Source of the DNA: Pseudaeromonas sp963677375 | GTDB lineage: Bacteria > Pseudomonadota > Gammaproteobacteria > Enterobacterales > Aeromonadaceae | DNA: 64,000 nucleotides | Assembly: GCA_963677375.2 (NCBI GenBank) | Contig: CAXXIF010000021.1 | Span: 98,645 to 162,644, forward strand | Direction: 5' to 3' | Part shown: positions 26,961 through 36,688 of the stretch, one piece after another | Layout of the letters: the number at the start of each line of letters is the position of its first letter | Position numbering within the stretch: position 1 is the stretch's first letter | Program-made: the position numbers and the translations under genes | Notes under the pieces: generated by a model | Seen by the model: the letters and a program-made list of their open reading frames with translations, nothing else | Database searches by the model: none | What the model was told of the DNA's origin: nothing

Positions 26961-28346
26961 TCCGCTCCTTGTATATCAAGCTCCTGCTCTCCGCCATGCT
27001 GGTGGTGGGCCTCTTGATTGCATTGTTGGTCAGTCTGGAATATGAGTCCTATCGCAACGAACAAGCCAAATTTATCCAGCAGGAGCTGCAGCGCGACCTG
27101 TCACGCATGTTTTCGACCACACAGCGCCTTCCCCCCCGCGCCAGTGCCAGCAAGGCCTTCTCTGCGATCCAACTGGACTGGCCCAATCGGTTGGTCGACG
27201 CAGTGGTCTGTGATGTAGATGGCAACCAGCTGTGGCAGGATATCAACCAGCTCGAATTGTTGACGGTACGCAAGTTATGCCAACGACTCCTGCCCTTCAT
27301 CGGTCCCCGGGAGTCACAATTCCGACTGGTCAAATTTGATACCGATGCCCCTTACTACCTCTACAGCTTGCGCGTCACCCGTTATTTCGATAGCAAAAAA
27401 CCGAAAACCTTCCATACCATATTGCTCAGACCCGCCTCCGATCTGGTGGCACAAGCGGACCACTATCTGGTTCTGACCCTACGCCGAGCGTTGCTCATCT
27501 ATCTGGGCGTCGTTGTTCTCTTCCTCCTGAGTACCCGCTGGGGGCTCGCCCTCGCTCAACCGGATCAAGTCCGAGCTAGACACCATTCGTAACGGCGAAA
27601 AAGATGAAATGGATAGCCAGTACGAAAAAAGAGTTGCAGCCCCTGACCCAATCACTGAACCGCCTGCTCGATAACGAACGCCAGCAGAAGCAGCGATACC
27701 AGCATACGGTCAATGATCTGGGCCCCATAGCCTGAAAACCCGTCCTCGCCCCTGATTCCAAGGCCCACCATGGCAGAAGAAAAACTCAGCGCCAAAGCCC
27801 GACCGCAATCTGAACGAGCAGGTTTTCCTTGATGGATCAAATCATCCAGTATCATCTGCGTCGTGCCGGTCACCGGACGCCAACTCTTGAACAAACCAGG
27901 GTTGTGATCCGGTACCCCATAGCCCCAGAAACTGCTGGCCACCCATGGCCCAAGGTGTATCAGCACAAAACGCAATTCGGCGTAGTGTTTCGAGACCGAC
28001 GATGATCTGCTCTTTTCATGGGCGAGCAGGATGATCTATTCGAGCTATTGGGCAAACCTGCTGGATAACGGCCCCATAAAATTTGCCATCAGTGAAATTC
28101 ATCTTGAACTGCGGACACATCACGGCAGGATTGCAGATTGTGCTGAATGATGACGGTCCCGGAGTCCCTGAAGAACAACGGGAACGCATTCTGCAACGCG
28201 GAGTCCGCGCTGATAACTCCAGTGGTCAAGGGATCGGCCTGGGTGTTTGCAGTGAAATCGTCCATAGCTACCATGGACAGCTCCTGGTCAGCGACTCTGA
28301 ACTGGGGGGGGCCTGTTTTAGCATCTTGCTCCCCGGCCGAGTCTGA
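26957..28346 (+). pseudogene. phoQ: Sensor histidine kinase PhoQ, multiply frameshifted
   Basis: Partner kinase of PhoP. The intact first part (26957 to about 27555) has a membrane helix (LLLSAMLVVGLLIALLVSL), a periplasmic sensor region of PhoQ type and a second helix (ALLIYLGVVVLFLLSTRWGL). The rest lies in several frames: HAMP/dimerisation segment (NRIKSELDTIRN), H-box around NDLAHSLKTRLA near 27715, N-box LLDNA near 28065, and an intact end (LNDDGPGVPEEQRERILQRG...GIGLGVCSEIV). At least six single-base changes fall between 27550 and 28140, the densest cluster in the window. Confidence 0.78.
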
Positions 28347-28420
28347 GAACAGGCACAATTCGGTGAAAATTATCAGCCACTCTGGCTGACGTTGCTCACA
28401 TGACAATTGTCCCCCACAGA

Positions 28421-28444
28421 CAAAGACAAAGACAAAGACAAAGA
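28421..28444. repeat. Hexanucleotide tandem repeat (CAAAGA)4
   Basis: Four perfect copies of CAAAGA directly before the glk terminator stem, in the gap between convergent phoQ and glk. On the minus strand the copies supply the T-rich tail of the terminator. Confidence 0.85.
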
Positions 28445-28463
28445 GCGCCCAGAGGCGCTCTTT
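28440..28463 (-). terminator. Terminator of glk
   Basis: AAAGAGCGCC/GGCGCTCTTT stem with a four-base loop. The minus-strand tail is T-rich but interrupted by the hexanucleotide repeat. Confidence 0.75.
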
Positions 28464-28493
28464 AGTCCAGTAATCGGCGGCGAAAGCCAAGCC

Positions 28494-29459
28494 CTAGAGT
28501 TTGATCCCCAGGCTTTGACGCAGATAGGCACCAGAGCCCAGAAGGCCGGGTTGCTCATGGGTAATCAGGAAGACCGGAATATTCTTCAGATAGTTCTGGA
28601 AGCGACCCTTGTCTTCAAACGCAACGCGGAAACCAGATGACTTGAAGAACTCCAGGAAACGGGGAACAATCCCGCCAGCGATATAGACACCGCCAAAGGT
28701 GCCCATGTTCAGCGCCAGATTGCCGCCAAAACGCCCCATCAAGACACAGAACAGGCTCAAAGCGCGACGGCAATCGGTGCAGGAGTCCGCCAGCGCGCGT
28801 TCGGTCACGTCCTTCGGCTGCAGCGCTTCCGGCGTCCGATCATCGGCCAACACCAAGCCGCGGTATAGATTCACCAGCCCTGGACCTGAGAGCAGACGCT
28901 CGGCGGAGACGTGGCCCAGTTCGGCACGCAGAGCATGCAATACGGCATCTTCTTCTTCACTGTTCGGGGCAAAATCGACATGACCGCCTTCACCCGGCAG
29001 GCTCATCCAGCGCTCTCCGGTGTTCACCAGATGGGCGACACCCAGGCCGGTACCGGCACCATAGACAGCAATCGGCTTGCCTGCTTGCGCCGCTTCACCA
29101 CCAAATTGCAGTTTATCTTCCGCAGCGAGAACCGGAATGGCCATGGAAACCGCTGTGAAATCGTTGATCACTTCCAGGTGCTTGAAACCCAGATTCGCCT
29201 TCATCTCACGGATGGAAAATTCCCAGGTATGGTTGGTCATCGCGACCCAATCGCCGTTGATCGGACAGGCTATCGCGATGCAGGCATCGTCTACCTGTAC
29301 GTCATGCTCTTGCAGATAGAGGCGGATCACCGCCTCGAGACTGGGATGATCCAGGCCAGAATAGGTCTTGGCTTGGGAAATTGCGCCAGAATCCATGGCA
29401 CAGAGCGCCAAACGCGCATTGGTACCACCCACATCACCAACCAGAGCATAAGTCGCCAT
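28494..29459 (-). CDS. glk: Glucokinase
   Basis: ATP-dependent phosphorylation of cytoplasmic glucose to glucose-6-phosphate. 321 residues, exactly the E. coli Glk length. The phosphate-binding motif LVGDVGGTNARLAL is at the N-terminus, the catalytic Asp is in EVINDFTAVS, and GAGTGLG and SLPGEGGHVDFAP follow. A strong AAAGGAG site precedes the ATG. It is divergent from hexR with a HexR-like palindrome between them. It is one of the few undamaged genes in the frameshift-rich stretch. Confidence 0.97.
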   Translation of the reverse strand: MATYALVGDVGGTNARLALCAMDSGAISQAKTYSGLDHPSLEAVIRLYLQEHDVQVDDACIAIACPINGDWVAMTNHTWEFSIREMKANLGFKHLEVINDFTAVSMAIPVLAAEDKLQFGGEAAQAGKPIAVYGAGTGLGVAHLVNTGERWMSLPGEGGHVDFAPNSEEEDAVLHALRAELGHVSAERLLSGPGLVNLYRGLVLADDRTPEALQPKDVTERALADSCTDCRRALSLFCVLMGRFGGNLALNMGTFGGVYIAGGIVPRFLEFFKSSGFRVAFEDKGRFQNYLKNIPVFLITHEQPGLLGSGAYLRQSLGIKL

Positions 29460-29803
29460 AAAAAAACTCCTTTAATTTGTATTCAATCTTCTTTAATTAA
29501 TTTTTTATCTCGAGTTTTCACCGAGTATTAAGACGCGCAATTTTAGCCACAGCCGCTCGCGATAAACAGGGCGCAGATCACAGCAAATTGAACACGCCGC
29601 ATAAAATGTCGTAATTTAATTACAAAATAGTGCCCGAGGCCAAAAATCTCTGATAACTTGATTCCGTGTTGGGAAGTTACCTGCCAGACTCCCGAGGGCC
29701 TATCAGGCTCCTTATGGATATCAAGCTTAAAATACGCTGTCGTATCAACTAGTTGTTATAACAAAAACTCTGCCGGGTGGCAGAATAAAAACGAGATGTT
29801 GTC
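29460..29803. other. glk-hexR divergent regulatory region
   Basis: 344 bp, AT-rich, with no gene. It holds the HexR-like palindrome at 29611 and presumably both promoters. Confidence 0.6.
29611..29623. promoter_or_regulatory. HexR-like operator
   Basis: GTAATTTAATTAC palindrome around a central T, preceded by TGTC and followed by AAAAT. It resembles the HexR box TGTAATTAAATTACA of proteobacteria. It is placed between glk and hexR, as expected for autoregulation and glk control. Confidence 0.65.
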
Positions 29804-30656
29804 ATGAATACGTTGGAAAAAATCACTAAAAATATGGATAGTTTCAGCAAATCCGAGCGTAAAGTCGCAGAGGTGATCTTGGCCGCGCCGCAAACGGCTA
29901 TCCACTCCAGCATCGCCACCCTGGCCAAAATGGCCGACGTCAGTGAGCCTACGGTCAACCGCTTTTTGTCGACGACTCGATACCAAGGGCTTCCCCGATT
30001 TCAAACTCCATCTGGCCCAGAGTCTCGCTAACGGAACCCCCTATGTGAATCTGCACGTCGAGGAAGATGACGGCCCGGATGCCTATACGTCGAAAATTTT
30101 TGAATCGACTATCGCCTGTCTGGATGTAGCCAAAAACAGCCTGGACACCAGCATGGTCAATCGTTGTGTCGATCTGCTCACCCAGGCCCAGAAGATTTCA
30201 TTCTTCGGTCTTGGCGCCTCCTCCTCCGTGGCTCACGATGCCCTGAACAAATTCTTCCGCTTCAATATTCCAGTGGTCTGTTTCGATGACATCGTCATGA
30301 TGCGCATGAGTTGCATCAATAGCAGTGAAGGTGATGTGGTGGTGGTGATCTCTCACACCGGTCGTACCAAGGCTCTGGTTGAAATTGCCCATCTGGCACG
30401 TCTCAACGACGCCACCGTCATCGGTATTACCGCCCGAGATTCACCACTGGCCCGTGAGTGCAACCTGGTGTTGTCCATGGATGTGCCAGAAGATACCGAT
30501 GTCTATCTCCCCATGGCCTCGCGGATTGCCCAGTTGGCGCTGATTGACGTACTGGCTACCGGTTTTACTCTTCGTCGCGGGGTGAAGTTCCGTGAAAACC
30601 TCAAGAAGGTAAAAGAGGGGATCAAGGACTCTCGCTTCGATAATCTGCATAATTAG
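29804..30656 (+). pseudogene. hexR: HexR transcriptional regulator, single frameshift (probably sequence error)
   Basis: RpiR-family regulator of central carbon genes (glk, zwf, edd/eda, pyk, gapA), de-repressed by KDPG. The N-terminal helix-turn-helix (MNTLEKITKNMDSFSKSERKVAEVIL...SEPTVNRFCRRLDTKGF) is joined to a C-terminal SIS sugar-phosphate domain (ISFFGLGASSSVAHDALNKF...VVVVISHTGRTKALVEIA). A T5 run at 29963-29967 where four T are expected breaks the frame inside the HTH. Removing one base restores a 284-residue HexR. Confidence 0.9.
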
Positions 30657-30666
30657 TCACTATTAG

Positions 30667-30694
30667 AACAGGCCTCCTCGTGAGGCCTGTTTTG
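30667..30694 (+). terminator. Terminator of hexR
   Basis: ACAGGCCTC/GAGGCCTGT stem with a short loop, followed by TTTT. Confidence 0.88.
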
Positions 30695-30737
30695 CATTGT
30701 GCGCTATACCGTTGACCCAGCGCATGGTGTAGAATCG

Positions 30738-30752
30738 TTTTCAAATTACAAT
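30738..30752. promoter_or_regulatory. Possible HexR half-site before pykA
   Basis: TTTTCAAATTACA has a good right half (AAATTACA) of the HexR box but a poor left half. It lies about 135 bp before pykA, a gene HexR controls in related bacteria. Confidence 0.35.
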
Positions 30753-30884
30753 TCAATACATTGTGCAGCGTCACTGAAACGCTTTGTAATAGTTGCTACG
30801 AGCAACTGCACGATGAGATGACATGCGTATCGACGCACCACTGGATTCATGAATCACTATTAACACTTCTCTTTGGAGTCCTAC

Positions 30885-32328
30885 ATGTTAAGAAGAACCA
30901 AGATCGTGACCACCATGGGCCCTGCCACCGACCGTCCCGGCGTGCTCGAAGGCATCCTCAAGGCCGGCGCCAATATGGTGCGCATGAACTTCTCTCACGG
31001 CAGCGCCGAAGATCATATCCTGCGTGCCAAGCAGGTTCGTGAACTGGCAGCCAGCCTGGGTAAAACACGTTGCCATTCTCGGTGATTTGCAAGGCCCCAA
31101 GATCCGGGTTTCCACCTTCAAAGAAGGCAAAATTTTCCTCTCCCTCGGTGACAAGTTTGTTCTGGATGCCGCACTGGGTAAGGGTGAAGGCGATCAACAA
31201 CAAGTCGGTATCGACTACAAGACGCTACCGAACGACGTCGTCGCCGGCGATCTGCTGTTACTGGATGATGGCCGCGTGCAACTGCTGATTGATCGCGTCG
31301 AAGGCACCCGCATCTACACCACAGTGACAGTTGCCGGTCCGTTATCCAACAACAAGGGCATTAACAAGAAGGGCGGTGGCCTTTCCGCGCCAGCTCTGAC
31401 CGACAAGGATAAGGAAGATATCAAGACCGCCGCGCTGATGAACGTCGATTATCTGGCCGTCTCCTTCCCACGCTCTGGTGCCGATCTGAACTACGCCCGT
31501 GAGCTGGCTCGTGAAGCTGGTTGCAACGCGCAAAATCGTTGCCAAGGTTGAGCGTGCCGAAACCGTAGCAACTGACGAAGCCATGGAAGATATCATTCTG
31601 GCTTCCGATGTGGTGATGGTTGCTCGTGGCGATCTGGGCGTCGAAATCGGTGATTCCGAACTGATGGGCGTACAAAAGAAGCTGATCCGTACCGCTCGTC
31701 GTCTCAACCGCGTGGTCATCACCGCGACCCAGATGATGGAATCCATGATCAAGTCCCCCGATGCCGACCCGTGCCGAAGTCATGGACGTCGCCAATGCGG
31801 TACTGGATGGTACCGATGCGGTCATGTTGTCCGCCGAAACTGCCGCTGGCGATTTCCCGATTGAGACAGTGACAGCCATGGCCAGCGTCTGTGTCGGTGC
31901 CGAAAAGCACCCGAGCATCAACGTCTCCAATCACCGGATGAACTACACCTTCACCTCGGTCGAAGAAACCATCGCCATGTCCACCATGTATGCCGCCAAT
32001 CATATGGCTGGCATCAAGGGCATAGTCGCGATGACCGAATCCGGTACCACTCCGCAACTGATGTCTCGCTTGAGCTCAGGTCTGCCGATTTTTCGCCCTC
32101 TCCCGTCACCAGCAAACCCTCAATTGGGCCAGCTTGTATCGGGGCGTGACTCCCGTATTCTTCGACGGTGACGAAACCAAACCGGTTGCGGATGTCTGTC
32201 GCGATGCTCTGGATGTGCTCAAGGAGCTGGGTTATCTCAAATCAGGTGATTTGGTGCTGTTCACCCACGGTGACAAGATCGAAACCATTGGCTCGACCAA
32301 TACCTGCAAGATCCTGACCGTCGAATAA
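30885..32328 (+). pseudogene. pykA: Pyruvate kinase II, four frameshifts (probably sequence error)
   Basis: Converts PEP and ADP to pyruvate and ATP in glycolysis. The five frame segments read as one intact PykA: MLRRTKIVTTMGPATDR, GDLQGPKIRVSTFKEGK, KIVAKVERAE, VMVARGDLGVEIG, ITATQMMESMI, MPTRAEVMDVANAVLDGTDA, and the end GSTNTCKILTVE. It is the PykA rather than PykF type. Frame changes sit at an A4 run (31062), an extra C at 31531, a C5 run (31755) and a T5 run (32089). All are +1 insertions. The ATG at 30885 has TTGGAG eight bases upstream. HexR is its upstream neighbour. Confidence 0.9.
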
Positions 32329-32348
32329 AATCCCGGTCGCCCATGAGC

Positions 32349-32378
32349 AAAAGCCAGTCATGAGACTGGCTTTTTTTA
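32349..32378 (+). terminator. Terminator of pykA
   Basis: AAAGCCAGTC/GACTGGCTTT stem with an ATGA loop, followed by T7. Confidence 0.93.
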
Positions 32379-32430
32379 TGTGGATATTCGGGCGCCAGGG
32401 ATGCCCCGTCGTCGGGGCTATCTATTAGCC

Positions 32431-32486
32431 TATTGGCTATTGGCTATTGGCTATTGGCTATTGGCTATTGGCTATTGGCTATTGGC
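32431..32486. repeat. Heptanucleotide tandem repeat (TATTGGC)8
   Basis: Eight perfect head-to-tail copies of TATTGGC, preceded by a degenerate copy. They lie between the pykA terminator and the fadE stop codon. No real coding frame crosses it. Confidence 0.97.
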
Positions 32487-32497
32487 CCTCAGCTCGC

Positions 32498-34826
32498 TCA
32501 CTTCGAGGCGCCTGACGAGCACCCCATGGTCTCTAACTCACCCGGAGCAAAGCTATCAACCTGCAAGGCAGCATAACGCAGTCGATCCGCGGTCCGTAAC
32601 TCATCCGCCTCCGCCTCAGAGAGCAGCCGGGCAGTCAATGCCTGGGGAATCAGTTCATCCAGCGTTAATTTACCGGGCAAGGTACCCTGCTTTTGTGCGT
32701 CCTGGAGACGTTTTTCCAGTGGTTGTACCTGCAGCATGGCGCGAAAGGCCAACTCGACTCGACCCACAGGATCCTGCACGTTCTCTTGCCAGAAACAGAG
32801 CGCCGTGATGCGATCCCGCAGCGACGACGACTGCATCATATCCCGACAGATGGCGTTGATCGTGCTATCCCGCACCGGACGATAGTGAATACCAAACGGG
32901 AAAATAATCCGCTTGAGCACAATGCCCACCCAAGCCGTAGGCATATTGTCACATACCCCCTGCCACGCCACGCCGATCTGCCAAAGACTGCGACGGAGCG
33001 CGTAGTGCAAGTAGGGCAAATCGGCAGGCTGGCGTCCCTCATCTTCGTAATATTTCAACGTTGCCGAGGCTAGATAGAGATGGCTGAGAACATCACCCAA
33101 GCGGGCCGACAGCATTTCACGACGCTTGAGCTCACCACCTAGCAGTAACATGGTGACATCGGTACAGAGCGCCAAGGCACGGCTCATGCGAGTCAGTTGA
33201 CGGTAGTAACAGGCCGTTGGACCCGGAACGGGGGTGGATTCCAGCTTGCCCAGTGTCAACCCGGAGAGCAGCCCTTGGCCGAGATTTTTCAAGGCAAACC
33301 CGATGTGCTTGGCCAGCAAGCGATCAAACCGTTGCAACCCCTCTTGCGGATCGGCACAAGCGGCGGCCTCCATCTCCTGATAGACATAGGGATGACAACG
33401 GATAGCCCCCTGGCCAAAGATCATCAGATTCCGGGTTTAGGATATTGGCCCCCTCCACCGTAATGGCAATCGGGATACCCATGTAGTGATAGCCCAGGTA
33501 GTTATTGGGTCCCAATTGCACAGCGCGACCGGCATGGATATCCATGGCATCGCTCAAAATCAGCCGCGCCTGTTCGGTCATATGATATTTGGAGATGGCG
33601 GTGACGATCCCTGGCCGCGCCCCCAGATCCAACCCTGTGGTGGTCAGACGCCGCGTAGCCTCCAGCTGGTAGGTCAACCCGGCAATCCGCGCCAATGCCT
33701 CCTGAACACCTTCGAAACGACCAATCGGCAATCCGAACTGACGCCGCACATAGGCATAAGCACTGCTGGTTCGTGTCGAGATATGACCACATGCCGCCCC
33801 CAGTGCGGGCAGCGAGACCCCTCGTCCAGCCGACAAACACTCAACCAGCATACGCCAGCCCTTGCCCGCATAGGGCCAGCCCCCGATGATCCACGCCAAT
33901 GGAATGAAAACATCGACTCCCCAGGTAGGGCCATTCAGAAACACCTGTCCCATGGGGAAATGTCGATCTCCGGTTTTTACGCCGGGATGGCTCGTCGGGA
34001 TCAGCGCACAAGTAATGCCATAGTCCGTGGTCTCCCCCATCAAATGGTCCGGATCGTAGAGTTTGAATGCCAAGCCAAGTACCGTGGCTCGCGGCGCCAA
34101 CGTGATATAGCGCTTGTTCCAATTCAAACGGATACCAACGACTTCCTGCCCCTGCCACATCCCTTTGCAGACGATGCCTTTGTCGGGAATAGCTCCGGCA
34201 TCCGACCCCGCTTCTGGCCCGGTCAGGGCAAAGCAGGGAAACTCCTCACCGCGCGCCAATCTGGGTAACCAGTACTGTTTTTGTTCCTCGGTGCCGTAAT
34301 GGAGCAGTAGTTCACCGGGGCCTAACGAATTGGGCACCATCACGGTCACGGCAACACTCAGACTGCGACTCGCAATACGACTGACGATCGTGGAGTTGGC
34401 ATAGTTGCTGAACCCCATGCCGCCATATTCTTTGGGAATGATCAGGGCAAAGAACCCCTTACTGCTCAGATAACTCCAGACTTCCGGAGGTAGGTCCCGG
34501 TGCTGGTTGATAATGGAAAAATCATTGAGGGTTGCCAGTAACGGGTCCACTACCTCCGCAATAAAGCGCGCCTCATCATCCCGTAATACCGGTTTTGGAA
34601 AAGAAAGCAGCTTGCTCCAATCCGGTTTACCACTGAAGAGTTCGCCATCCCACCAGACGGTCCCCGCTTCCATCGCCTCACGTTCGGTGGGTGACAGGGG
34701 TGGGAGCACTCGTTTGAAAAAATTGAAAAAGGGTGTCGAGAGATAACGGAGTCGCCAAGCTGGCACGGTCAAGAGTAGATAACCCGCACCAACCAGCACC
34801 GCTATAACAAGCAGTAGTTCGATCAT
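32498..34826 (-). pseudogene. fadE: Acyl-CoA dehydrogenase FadE, single frameshift (probably sequence error)
   Basis: First step of fatty acid beta-oxidation, FAD-dependent oxidation of acyl-CoA to enoyl-CoA. The corrected protein is about 775 residues, comparable to E. coli FadE (814). It has two N-terminal hydrophobic segments, then the acyl-CoA dehydrogenase core (FALTGPEAGSDAGA, GFSNYANSTIVSRIASRS, GRGVSLPALGAACGH, ILTRNLMIFGQGAIRCHPY) and a C-terminal domain specific to this large bacterial family. A T3 run at 33436 (A3 in the coding strand) carries one base too many. It overlaps psrA by 4 bp. Confidence 0.88.
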
Positions 34827-35488
34827 AGAGACCTCTCCTCATGTCGGGTCGCAAAGTTATCGCCAGGTGCCCCCGTAAAACCACCGGCCAAAAAGGGCTG
34901 CAACCGCTCAAGTAGCAACGCCAGATCAACCTGTTGGTCAAAGTCGGTAGCCGCAATCTCGCGCAACGCATCAAACGATGACATCACAAAAAAGCTGGAG
35001 CCCAAGGCAAAATGCAATCGCCAGAACAGTTCCTCGCTCTTCAAACCGGGTAACAACTGAGTAAATCGTAGAGTGATCAGTTTCAGGACTTCACCATAAC
35101 GTTGAGTCACAAAGGTTCGCAGATGGCCTTGCCCATCGATATAACCGCGGCCGAGCAGCTGCATGAACAGCATGGGCGCCTCAGCCTTCACATCACGCAA
35201 TCCCAGCAAGGGCACCATAAAAGCTCGTAACAAGTCGGGGAGCGTATTTCCACTCGCCACCGAAATATTCAGTAGCGCGTCATTCAAGCGAGGCATGTAA
35301 AGTGCCAGATAGCGATCCAGAACAGCCTGGATCAGTCCCAATTTGGACCCGAAGTGATAGTTCACCGCCGCCAGATTAACCTGCGCTAATTGCGTAATAT
35401 CGCGTAGCGAGGTTTCAGCAAATCCCCGCTCAGCAAACAGCTGCTCCGCAGCATCCAGCATTCGAGTGCAGGTCGTGTGGCTTGCCAT
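34823..35488 (-). CDS. psrA: TetR-family fatty-acid-responsive regulator, PsrA-like
   Basis: 221-residue repressor with an N-terminal TetR helix-turn-helix (RMLDAAEQLFAERGFAETSLRDITQLAQVNLAAVNYHFGSK shape, near-identical to Pseudomonas PsrA) and a C-terminal ligand domain ending FLAGGF. The ATG at 35488 is set by GAGGTGAGC. The 25-codon upstream extension would cover the operator. It overlaps fadE (ATGA), so both are on one transcript. PsrA binds long-chain fatty acids and controls its own operon and beta-oxidation genes. The symbol is by similarity. Confidence 0.82.
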   Translation of the reverse strand: MASHTTCTRMLDAAEQLFAERGFAETSLRDITQLAQVNLAAVNYHFGSKLGLIQAVLDRYLALYMPRLNDALLNISVASGNTLPDLLRAFMVPLLGLRDVKAEAPMLFMQLLGRGYIDGQGHLRTFVTQRYGEVLKLITLRFTQLLPGLKSEELFWRLHFALGSSFFVMSSFDALREIAATDFDQQVDLALLLERLQPFLAGGFTGAPGDNFATRHEERSL

Positions 35489-35501
35489 GCTCACCTCGAA
35501 A

Positions 35502-35517
35502 TTAAACGTTTGTTTAA
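35502..35517. promoter_or_regulatory. PsrA-type operator
   Basis: Perfect inverted repeat TTAAAC-GTTT-GTTTAA 14 bp before the psrA start. It contains AAAC-N4-GTTT, the PsrA recognition pattern, and fits autorepression of psrA-fadE. Confidence 0.72.
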
Positions 35518-35641
35518 AACTAGTGCACACCCTGCGGTCGTCAAGCTCAGTAGTTTTTTTCATGAAATTGACATGTGCAATGAACTATTCCCGCAATACG
35601 AGCTCTATATATATGCCACTGCAATTAAACATTGTGTCTTT

Positions 35642-35677
35642 GCCCAGTCAGCCTCGTGCTCGCTGGGCTATTTTTTG
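35642..35677 (+). terminator. Orphan intrinsic terminator before rsmS
   Basis: GCCCAG/CTGGGC stem with an inner AGC/GCT pairing, followed by a T6 run on the plus strand. No plus-strand coding gene precedes it, so it may end a small RNA or act as a leader attenuator for rsmS 80 bp downstream. Confidence 0.65.
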
Positions 35678-35756
35678 CGTAAAATTGGCACTGATGAGCG
35701 TTCAGGTCCATCAAGGTGCGCGATGCGCGCGAGATGTGTAAACAACGAGGAAGCAG

Positions 35757-35951
35757 ATGTCATTACAAAGTGCCCCCGCCCATATTCTTCTGGCCGTGGA
35801 TCTGATTGAACTACTTGAAAATAACGATTTACCCGCAGACACAGTGCTAAAAGCTCTCACATTGGTGCAACAAGACTACCAACATAAATTGAGCCGCGAA
35901 CAAATGTCCGGAAGCGGGAATCATGACGAGAGGCGGCCGATCTCCCGCTGA
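35757..35951 (+). CDS. rsmS: Pleiotropic regulatory protein RsmS (YbaM family)
   Basis: Small 64-residue protein starting MSLQSAPAHILLAVDLIELLENNDLP and continuing ADTVLKALTLVQQDYQHKL, which matches the YbaM/RsmS family throughout. RsmS affects secondary metabolism and exoenzyme regulation in Erwinia; its mechanism is unknown. In many gammaproteobacteria it is next to primosomal gene priC, which is not seen here. GAGGA stands before the ATG. Confidence 0.78.
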   Translation: MSLQSAPAHILLAVDLIELLENNDLPADTVLKALTLVQQDYQHKLSREQMSGSGNHDERRPISR

Positions 35952-36040
35952 TAGTCCATTCATGCAGGAGAACGGCGCAAGCGGCGCAGACAGTCACGGT
36001 AGAAAACTTTGCAGGGTGCGGAGAAAAATTCTGGAATATA

Positions 36041-36070
36041 AAAAAGGCCCGAAACTTTCGTTTCAGGCCT
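36041..36070 (-). terminator. Terminator of first tRNA-fMet
   Basis: Minus-strand hairpin AGGCCTGAAA/TTTCGGGCCT with T6 after it, 8 bp past the tRNA 3' end. Confidence 0.85.
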
Positions 36071-36078
36071 CTTGAATG

Positions 36079-36155
<77 letters not shown>

Positions 36156-36433
36156 TCCGATGTGGTGCATCCTAACAGGATCATGAGACAGGTCAAATAG
36201 TTATTGCGCGGCAATGGTCTGTTTGCCCAACAATGCACCAATATGCCGATCTTCTACCCGACTCGCCATTTTTTCGGTACTCAGGACGTTGAGGCGAATA
36301 CACCTGCTGCCCAACAAACTAGAAACCGTCGGCGAGAAGGATGGATTTACAGCGAGATTGACCTCCATGTCGAATGCCAAACCGAGGCTGCATCCTGATT
36401 CGACTCAACAGAGAGCCGACGCAGAGCCATAGC

Positions 36434-36464
36434 AAAAAGGCCCGAAACTTTCGTTTCGGGCCTT
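36434..36464 (-). terminator. Terminator of second tRNA-fMet
   Basis: AAGGCCCGAAA/TTTCGGGCCTT stem, T5 on the minus strand, nearly identical to the terminator of the other copy. Confidence 0.87.
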
Positions 36465-36472
36465 CTTTTATC

Positions 36473-36549
<77 letters not shown>

Positions 36550-36688
36550 TCTGATGGAGCGAATACTAGCAGGATCCGTCGTTGCTGCAAGCAGTTATTC
36601 CATCATCACGGTTTGTTCGGCCAACAAATCAACAAGTTGCCTAATAAACCGACGCCCTGCAATCACTGTACTCATCTTCTGGCGATGG

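Noticed and set aside
31062..32093. Programmed ribosomal frameshifting in pykA
   Set aside because: Four shifts of the same sign without slippery heptamers or pseudoknots, in a gene read in a single frame elsewhere, fit sequence error far better.
32431..32486. Short CRISPR-like array
   Set aside because: Units are 7 bp, contiguous and without spacers; this is a simple tandem repeat. No CRISPR repeat was seen anywhere, including inside the Tn7-like relic.
32380..32808. Plus-strand frame translating the heptamer repeat into a GYWLLAI-type repeat peptide
   Set aside because: It begins in the pykA terminator and continues antisense to fadE. The repeat simply stays open in this frame.
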